From Micractinium sp. NFX-FRZ (taxonomy: Eukaryota > Chlorophyta > Trebouxiophyceae > Chlorellales > Chlorellaceae): DNA of 64,000 nt. Both the position numbers and the translations under genes were made by a program. Positions 57,101-64,000 of the stretch are shown in pieces; the first letter of the stretch is position 1; every line of letters starts with the position of its first letter. The notes under the pieces were generated by a model. The model did not search any database and had not been told where the DNA came from. It saw nothing but the letters and a program-made list of their open reading frames with translations. The DNA lies in NCBI GenBank assembly GCA_029339195.1, contig JAPTJF010000027.1:186001-250000 (forward strand), read 5' to 3'.

Positions 57101-60100
57101 TGCACAGCGGGAGGGCGGGCAGGCAGTAGGGGTTTGGGTGAGCCAGGTGGCAGCGTGCTGGCATGGCGCCCATGCAGGCACGCGAGGTAAGCCCGCAGTA
57201 CTTGCAAGTGCACATCCTCGATACGTCATGGTGAGTGTAACCAGATGCAAAACACTTGCAAGGCTTTGGGCTTTGGTGTGTGTGCAAACTGATGAAGTGC
57301 CAAGCGCCGCAAGCCTCCTCACCGCTGCGCGCCCTCACAGAACCCCGCCATCAGCTGCTCCTTCTCGTCGGGGCGCAGGCGGCGCCGCGTGCCGTCGGGC
57401 GCCAGCACGTAGCCGCACTTCTCCAGCACAATCTCCGATGCCCCCTTGGTGTAGATGCGGCACAGGTGGGCCTCCGCTTCGGGGCTGCAGGGTTGGGTTG
57501 TGTGGGGCGGGACGGCAGTCACGGGGGCGCAGGGTTGGTACTACAACACTGATGCACGCTCACTTGGCTGAGGCCCGGTGGCAGGGCGCAACGCACACGT
57601 GAAAAGCAAAGCAGAACCGCCGCGCTCAACTTGTTCCCGGGCAGCGGTACACTTCCAGCGCATGCACGGCAACAATAAAAGTACATGGCAGGTCTGAGCT
57701 CACTTGTAGCCCGGCGGCAGGGAGACGGTGGTCATGCGCTTCCGCTCGCTGCTGAAGGGCACCTGCTGGGGAGAAGAGGGGGTGTGGGGTGTAAGGTGTG
57801 GGGTGCGGGAGGGATGGTGTGCATGCTTAGGCGGCAGGCAGTGTGAGAAGGTGTCCAGAATGGGAGCAAATGGGGTAACGTCATGCAAGCTGCCCCAACC
57901 AGGCACGGCCACAGCGCCGGCGCCCTTCCCCCCACGGCCATTCGCCCTCCCTCGCGCATTGCCAGCCCTGCTGGCACGTGCCTGCGCGATCTGCCGCTGC
58001 TGCCGGCGCAGCGCCCGCGGCTTGGCCCCCAGCAGGCGGGCCAGATCCAGCAGTGCCACCTCTGTGCGGTTGCCGGTGCGCTTCTCCTTGCCTGCAAACC
58101 GACAGCGGGGTGGAAATGAGGGAGGGCTCAGTCCGAGCGCCAGCATTCCTGCCCTGTTGCCGCCGATGCCGACAGCGTCATCGTCATCGTATCAGAAAGC
58201 AAAAGAAGAGCACACAGAGGAAGGGAAGCAAGCATGCGGAACAAAGGCCCCCTTGTCCCGCCCACCGACCCTTCCTCACCGTCCTCCCCAGAGTAGATGT
58301 TGGCGGTGGAGTTGAGAGCAATGCTTTCCACCAGCAGCTGCAGCACATCCGCCGGGGCGGCGCTGCCAGCTGTCACGCTCTCCAGGATTGAGCTGCGCGA
58401 GTCCCACACCCCGCTGCCCTCCACGCTGCCCGCTATGCTGGTCGCGCTGCTGCAGGAGGTGCGCACGACGTCTGCCAGCGGCGGCAGGTCGGCGGAGGAA
58501 GATGAGGAGACACTGCCGCCGGGTGCCCCGCCAGCTCCCGCCCCTGCTTGCTGCGTCGAAAGCGTGCTCTTGGCGAGCGCCCGCTGGGCCAGCCCCCCCT
58601 GCTCCTCTGTGCCCCCGTTGCCCCGCCGCGTGTATGGCAGCAGATCGGGCAGCAGGTGGCCCGCCAGCCACAGCTTGGACACCACCATGTCATTCTGAGT
58701 CAGCGTGCCTGCGGTACAGCAGTTCAGCGGTGGCGTGAGCAGCGCACCAGGAGAACGGACATCCGCCGCTGCATTGTCCCTGCCAGTCCCTGCCACGCTG
58801 AGGTGGCACTCTTAAGTGGTGGTCTGCCCCCCGCCCGTGTCCTCTCTGCGCCCACTGTGCTGTGTTTCCTCAGCCGTGCAAGCTCACACCACTTGGCCAA
58901 CCCCTCATCTCATGCCCAGCCACCCGCCCCACGTGTCGCCCGCCCCGCCCCACCCACCCGTCTTGTCGGAGCACACCACGGTGGCCGTGCCCATCGTCTC
59001 CGCCGCGCTGAGGTGGCGCACCAGGTTGTGGTCTGCCAGCATGCGGCGCACGCTGAAGGCTAGGGCCAGGGTGACCGCCAGGGGCAGGCCCTCGGGGACA
59101 GCCACCACCTGCGGGGGTTGTGGGGTCCAGAGCTAGGGTTTTCAGAATTTCAGGGTGATTAGTACCCACATAAGGTATACAGCCCCAGTAGGCCCTCGGG
59201 GACCGCCACCACCAGCGGGGGTGGTGGAGGGCTCCAGCGTGTAGGGTGTGGGGTTAGGGTCTCCGGGTGGGTGGGCATGCAATCCCAGGGGCAGGCCGTC
59301 GGGGACCACCACCGGCGTGGTTCCAGTTGTAGGGTTCAGGGCAGGTGCTCTCTCAAGCTGCGGGGTAATCCCGCAAAACAGCCACGGCTCGCCAGCTGCC
59401 GCCCGGCTGCACCCCTCTCGGATGTGTGAACCAGGAACAGACGTGCCGCCAGCACTCTGAGACGCAGGCCTCCCCTCACACTCGGCTATGGCAAGAACAA
59501 GCGCTCCATGTGACACCCAGCAGGAAGGTCGGACCCACCAGGATGGTGACCCCTGTGATGAAGAAGCGCAGGTAGTCCTGCAGGAAGGCCCAGTCCCAGG
59601 CGGAGCCCTCCAACACAAACGTGGTGTAGCTGCGGGCAGGGCGGGGAGGGACGGAGTGGGACGGGTGGGCTGGGGCGAACACAGGACAGCAACGCACAGC
59701 GCGCAGTGCGAACAAGTGCTGCACTGCATGATATGCCATGCAGCAGCAGGCATGCCACTAGAGCCCATGCCTCCCCACCCCGCCAGACTCTCCGCCCGTC
59801 CGCCCGCCCGCCCCCTACCACACCACATAGTCGATCCACCTCACCTGAACCGCACCGTCATGGCCGCAAATGCCAGCGACGCCGCCCCCAGCCCAAAGCG
59901 CCCGATGGAAGTTGCATACTCTGCAAGCTTTCGCTGCAGCAGCGTCTCCTCACGCAGCCCGTCACTGGTGCTGCCAGCCGCAGCCACGGCAGGCAGGCCA
60001 GCGGTCCCGTCAGAGGCAGGGGGGGAGGTGGAGGAGGGTGTGCGCTTGCCGTCGGCCACCATTTCGGCAATCATGCCGGACTGCAGGGGAGTGGAGAGGC

Positions 60101-63100
60101 AGGGCAGGACGAGGCAGCGCGCAAGATGAAATAGACTCAAGTGGTATGTGTGATTGTGCTTGCCGTCGGCCACTCTGCCAGACTGCGTCGGCCAGACTGC
60201 ATGGCAATGGAGGAGGCAAGGCTGAGCGGGCTAACGGGAGGAGGAGCGGGTGTGCGTGCACGACAATGGGGCCGGACCGCAGGGAGACAGAGATGGCCAC
60301 ACACATTGTTCCCCCACACCCTGTTCATGTCACACACGCCTCCGAGCGGGGTCCCACTGTGGCGGCAGCATGCGCCCCACAACAACCGGAACTCGACCAC
60401 AAACAAGGCAGTGCAGCGCTCGATCTGCACAGGAGGCGCACCTGGGAGTGTGGCCCCACAGAGGTGACCAGCATGCGCCCAAACCCCGACAGTATCTTGG
60501 AGCCCCCAAGCAGGGCGGGGCGGGTGTAGGGGTCCTTGGCGATGTCGTCCGACTCCCCCGTCAGGTGGGACTCATCCACCCTGCATCAGGGGCAAGTCAA
60601 GAATGAGTGATGCCAATGTGGTGAGGCAAGAGTGAGTGGGTGTGGCAATGCTGTCTCAATCCCCTGTCAAGTGGGACTCGTCAACCCTGGGGCAAGTCGA
60701 GAACAAATGTGATGAGGCAAGGGTGTGCATGTGTGGCAATGTCATCCGACTCCCCGTCAGGTGGGACTCATCCACCCTTGGCAAAAGAAACGAGGGAAGG
60801 GGCGCAGAACGTTATTGCATGGGCAATGCCGCCTCACTCCCCCGTCAGGTGGACTCATCCACCCCGGGGCAAGTCGAGAATGAGGCAGACGTGATGAGGC
60901 AATGGGTAGGCGTTGTGGCACTGCCGTCTGCCCCCCTGTGAGGTGCGACTCCTGTGCCACTTCAACTCACCCGCCAGCCTCGCCCTTTTGGGTGCCAATG
61001 TGGTGCTCATTTATACCGCAGGCTGCACTCCATCCCACACATCACCCCGCCACCCACTCACTTGACGTCGGTGCCCGCCACCAGCAGGCCATCCGCCACC
61101 AGTATATCGCCCGCCTCCACCAGCAGCAGGTCCCCCACCAGCACGTCCCTGACCGGCAGCGCCTGCTCCCGCCCGCTGCGGATGCCGCGGACCTGCCGGG
61201 GAGCAGAGGGGTGTGCACACAGAGGTAGTGTGTGTGGGGGGAAGGACAGCCGCAGCAGCAGCGGCAGTGACAGCAGCCTAACGGCAGGACGGGCCATTTG
61301 GGGCGGGGCCATGCAGCCGCTGCGAATGACGATGGAGCAGGGCAAGGCGGGGCCGCCAAAGCTTGCTGGCGTGCTGGTGGACGTGGCAGCTTCAGCAGTC
61401 GGCCACGCTGAGCATGCTGCGCTGCGCCCAGCTGGCCGTACCTTTGCGCCCAGCAACACCGCCTGCGCTCTCATCCTGATGTGCTGCCTCTACCAACAAG
61501 TGTGCACCTGTGCTCTTGCTCCTATGCAACCAATCCCTACTTTGACGGTGGGCGGCCCTGTATGCAGCATCCTGTATTGCTGTCCCAACTAAAACCTACT
61601 CAACCTGCCCTCTTCCCCTTGCGCACCTTGACGTCGGATGACACCGCCTGCAGCATCCTGAACTGCTGCTCCTTCTGGTAGTTGTTCACCGCCGTCACCA
61701 GCACCACCACGCACACTGCAGCACAGGGCCAACAAGGGGGGTTGGGGGATGGGTTCTGCTTGGGAGCACTGCGCACACTACAGCACTGCGCAGCATGCAC
61801 AGTGGCGGTCAAAAGTGTGAAGCCGAGGAGCAGGGAACACTGCCTGCGTCTGCCTCACAGGTTACTGTCCCTGGCCCCGCTACACCTCTGCACCTGCACC
61901 TCCCTCCCAGCACCAAGCAGCGCCCTGCTCGGCACACAACGGATGCCTAACATGCACTCACACGTGTCCCACCTGCTGCCAAGGTTGACGCATCCTCAAT
62001 TTACCCCGCCCTCCCCTGAGCCACCCCGCCCGGAAAGCAAAACAACCCAAACCATGACCAGCAATGGAATGCCAGCATGTGCCCCACCTGCCGCCAGTAT
62101 GGATGCCCCCTCAATCCAGCTCCCCTCCCCGCTCGTGTGCTGGTTCACTGCAAACTCAAGCAGCAGCGACAGGCAGCCGGCGCCCAGCAGCACAAGGATG
62201 GTAAAATCCTGCACGGTTGGGAGGGGGCAAGAGGGGGCAGAACAGTGTGTGTGGTCAGAGTGCCAGCACTGCCACCAGCGCTAGCTGCTACACACGCCAC
62301 GGCACATCACATCACTGCACAGAACAGCACAGCACAGCACAGCACAGCACAGCACGCACAGCACAGCAACCCCACCTGCAGCGCCTCCAGCACCAGCTGC
62401 CAGAAGGTGACCTCCTGGGGGGGACGGGTCACGTTGGCGCCGTACCGCAGCGCCCGTGCCGCCAGCTCGGCCTGCGGAGGTGACAGAAACAAACATTGTG
62501 GGTCATCAGTTGCTAGAGTAGAGCTGTGGGGCAGGCTAGGTCACACTGGAGGGGTGGCTGGAAAGCAAGCTCGGACTGTAGGGCAGATGAGGCCAGCACA
62601 GCAGCCTGAGCGCTCAAGTGCGCAAGCAGTTCTGCCGTGCCGTGCACAACGCAGCAGCACAGCCCTGGACGCCCCACAGCAGCGCACCAGGCCCACACCC
62701 CGGTCCGCACAGCCCGCCAGAAACACGCGGCAGTGGAGCCAGCCAGTGCCTGGAGTTTGAAATCCATAGCATATTGCAGTGCCCTCACCCGGCCCTCCCG
62801 CAGGCCCTCCAAGAGCCTGTGCCTGGGCGCTCTGCCCTCACAGTGGGCATCAGGGCAAGAGTACGGCACGCCATAACCTGCCCCTGCCCAACCCAACCCA
62901 CCTGGCCCTCCCGCAGGCCATCCCTCAGGTCGGTGCCTAGGCACTCTGCCAGCTCAGCCGCGCTTTCCACCACCCCCAACTGATAGGAGTCCTCCACATG
63001 AAGGTCTGTCAGCTGCTGCAGCTGCGGGATAGTGAGCAGGTGTGGCGGGGACTGCCCCGGAGGCCGCCCCGCAGCCAGCTGCTGCTCGAACGCGGCCTCT

Positions 63101-63576
63101 TGCTGTGCGCGCTGCCGCTCCGCCTGCTGCCGCTCCACCTGCTGCTCCTTCTGCTGCAGCAGCAGCTCCTGCTGCTCCTCCAGCCGCGATCGCTGTGCCT
63201 GCGCCTGCTGCCGCACGCCCGCCGGCGCTGCGACGGGCGCACGCTGCCGACCATTCCGCACGGCCTGGCGCTGCGGCTGCTGCTGCGGTGGCTGCTGCTC
63301 CAGATGTTCTTCATCCAGGCTGTCGCGGCTGGATGTGAGGCGTGCGCTGCAGCGCAGCGACCGCTGCGCCTGCGCTGGTGGCTGCTGCTGGCGGCGCCGG
63401 TGCGGCAGGGAGGCGTGGCGCGGGAGCAGCGGCGGTGCCGCAGCCACCACGGCCGCCCTACCTTGCCGAGCGGCCAGACGTGCTATCGACATTCGTGCAC
63501 ACTGGCGTGACGCTTCAGGGCGCCAGGCACCGCCCAGGGCGCGCAAGGCAGGCGCCCGACCATTCCCCGACAGCAT
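51170..63576 (-). CDS. P2B-type Ca2+-transporting ATPase with organelle-like presequence
   Basis: ATG at 63576 (alternative Met at 63492) opens a long Arg/Ala/Ser/Gln-rich N-terminus and a Gln/Glu coiled coil. About 22 exons carry all P-type motifs. These are [18 protein letters not shown] (M1/M2), [20 protein letters not shown] (M4), CSDKT joined to GTLTQNDMV (phosphorylated Asp), [55 protein letters not shown], and [20 protein letters not shown] (M6). The M6 [17 protein letters not shown] pattern marks the plasma-membrane/ACA (2B) group, which exports Ca2+ from the cytosol. The last sure exon has [19 protein letters not shown] and [10 protein letters not shown] (about 51400). The 3' end is uncertain; reading on gives a stop at 51170. 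Large low-complexity inserts interrupt the N and P domains. Introns are unusually rich in exon-edge echoes. Confidence 0.88.
51733..51830 (-). repeat. 15-bp tandem repeat duplicating a 5' splice site (Ca2+-ATPase)
   Basis: The exon ends ...ATACTCATTGTGCAG|GTACTGTGCAG. Three more copies of the 15-mer ATACTCATTGTGCAG follow, and the last is again followed by GTACTGTGCAG. The two identical donors are 56 nt apart (exon ends at 51802 and 51746), so use of the second would shift frame. Confidence 0.9.
52675..52925 (-). repeat. Exon-edge echo ladder, three copies, acceptor side (Ca2+-ATPase)
   Basis: The true exon starts TGCAG|AGCACGAGTTTGTGG ([14 protein letters not shown], at 52715). Two older copies, at about 52770-52815 and 52878-52922, repeat GCACGAGT and GTGAAGCACA and each keep a TGCAG acceptor. 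Spacing is about 105 bp. Confidence 0.88.
53352..53404. repeat. 25-bp perfect direct repeat
   Basis: The 25-mer starting CAAGCAGCAACGTGTG occurs at 53352-53376 and 53380-53404 in a Ca2+-ATPase intron. Confidence 0.95.
54545..54835 (-). repeat. Exon-edge echo ladder, four copies, acceptor side (Ca2+-ATPase)
   Basis: The exon start GCAG|ACGAGTTTCTGGAGCT ([14 protein letters not shown]) is repeated at about 54660-54690 ([12 protein letters not shown]), 54730-54760 (DECLELW) and 54805-54835 (EECLELW). Each copy keeps the CAG acceptor and part of the pyrimidine tract CTTCCCC. Confidence 0.9.
55521..55690 (-). repeat. Exon-edge echo, acceptor side (Ca2+-ATPase)
   Basis: The exon start [14 protein letters not shown] (about 55521-55575) is echoed at about 55629-55683 as [14 protein letters not shown], preceded by a CACAG acceptor-like site. 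GGCCACCGCCACCGCCA is identical. Confidence 0.88.
56075..56237 (-). repeat. Exon-edge echo, acceptor side (Ca2+-ATPase)
   Basis: The exon start CAG|CTGGCCATGGTGGGCATT ([15 protein letters not shown]) is copied about 113 bp upstream in the gene as CAG|CTGGCGATGGTGGACATT ([15 protein letters not shown]). About 45 of 50 bases match by eye. A smaller echo of the same type lies at 56988-57105 (SVLCLAYR and SVLCAWHP). Confidence 0.9.
59085..59325 (-). repeat. Exon-edge echo ladder, three copies, acceptor side (Ca2+-ATPase)
   Basis: GTGGTGGCTGTCCCCGAGGG at the exon start ([12 protein letters not shown]) is echoed at about 59190-59222 ([11 protein letters not shown]) and 59285-59322 ([11 protein letters not shown]). 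Confidence 0.85.
60535..60960 (-). repeat. Exon-edge echo ladder, five copies, acceptor side (Ca2+-ATPase)
   Basis: The TGES exon starts with GGTGGATGAGTCCCACCTGA. Copies of this block occur at about 60648-60695, 60740-60780, 60825-60865 and 60920-60960, decaying with distance from the exon. Spacing is about 90-110 bp. The motif GTGGGACTC with CCCC(G/C)TCA(G/A)G is recognisable in every copy except the most distant, which is partial. Confidence 0.9.
62785..62950 (-). repeat. Exon-edge echo, donor side (Ca2+-ATPase)
   Basis: The exon 1 end [12 protein letters not shown] with its GTGGGTTGGG donor (about 62900-62945) is echoed at about 62790-62835, reading [27 protein letters not shown] is shared. 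Confidence 0.7.
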
Positions 63577-64000
63577 GATCGCCCCAAGGGCAAGCTACAA
63601 CGGGGTGCGCCAACTAAAGAGATCTCCGAGACGATTTGATGGATTTGGCGCACGGTGCTGGTGCAGGCATGGAGCGGGGTGGGAGGGCAAGTGTAGAGGA
63701 ACACGAATCGCTTGCGAAACCCCGGAACCCAGTAGGTGTGCTGGGTGTGCGAGGAATTTCTTATGTGGAACCTTTGGCGAGAGCGCGCCGCGCTGCGTGG
63801 TCTCCTCACACGGTGTGACAGGGCGCCGCCAGCTGGGCAAGGCGGGCGCCGGCGACGTTGCGGCGCTGACCAACGCTGAAGGCCCTTCAGAGGCCCACTG
63901 AAAATCCCGTCGCAAAATCCTGCTACATGCCTGCCTGAAGGGTCGGTGTCTGTTTCTTTACATGTTTCTTGTGGAGTGAAAGCCCCTGAAGCAATGTTAG
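63577..64000. other. Upstream region of the Ca2+-ATPase gene
   Basis: No exon is supported in these 424 bp. This is 5' UTR and promoter of the leftward ATPase gene, or flank of a gene beyond the window. Confidence 0.45.

Noticed and set aside
63032..63901. 289-aa plus-strand Cys-rich frame
   Set aside because: It is the complement of the Gln-rich first exon of the Ca2+-ATPase (CTG repeats read as Cys/Leu).

Overview
The window is nuclear DNA of a green alga, most likely a chlorophyte of the Chlorella/trebouxiophyte type. The evidence is high GC, genes cut into many short exons by roughly 100-400 bp GT-AG introns (two GC-AG), poly-Gln and Pro-rich (SPPPP) protein tracts typical of volvocine/chlorellan extracellular proteins, TGTAA motifs downstream of several stop codons, and plant-type organellar genes. 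The species assignment is inference. I see no operons, rRNA, CRISPR arrays or recognisable transposon genes. Fifteen protein genes are supported by spliced reading frames; all start and end coordinates are of the coding span, introns included.

Layout: (1) 1-3112 (+) 3' part of a poly-Gln protein ending in a PH-like domain; (2) 3490-5196 (+) DUF1772 membrane protein; (3) 5412-11942 (-) LRR receptor-like kinase; (4) 12877-23545 (-) secreted GH31 alpha-glucosidase with a trefoil domain and a proline-rich tail; (5) 24057-26864 (-) organellar translation factor IF-3; (6) 26983-27641 (-) COX23/CHCHD7; (7) 27985-31229 (+) secreted trypsin-like protease with a proline-rich linker and two copies of a Cys-rich module; (8) 31711-35195 (-) MYND-finger protein; (9) 35884-37569 (-) mitochondrial pyruvate carrier MPC1; (10) 38079-41193 (+) 2H-phosphoesterase-like membrane protein; (11) 41742-42835 (-) UPF0642/LLPH-like protein; (12) 43582-45790 (+) IMP1 inner-membrane protease; (13) 46233-47499 (+) Mediator MED22; (14) 48441-49373 (+) two-TM protein of unknown function; (15) about 51170-63576 (-) P2B-type Ca2+-ATPase.

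The genes are not a pathway. Three serve the mitochondrial inner membrane or intermembrane space (COX23, MPC1, IMP1) and three act in secretion or at the cell surface (receptor kinase, GH31 enzyme, protease).

The most unusual signal is structural. In at least five genes, introns carry degenerate tandem copies of the edge of the neighbouring exon, and the copy usually includes the splice site. I call these exon-edge echoes. I count 17 clear loci, some as ladders of 3-5 copies. One exon of the Ca2+-ATPase also has a dispersed damaged copy about 11 kb away, past the 3' end of the same gene. Splice sites were read by eye from frame continuity and consensus, so individual exon limits may be off by a few bases.
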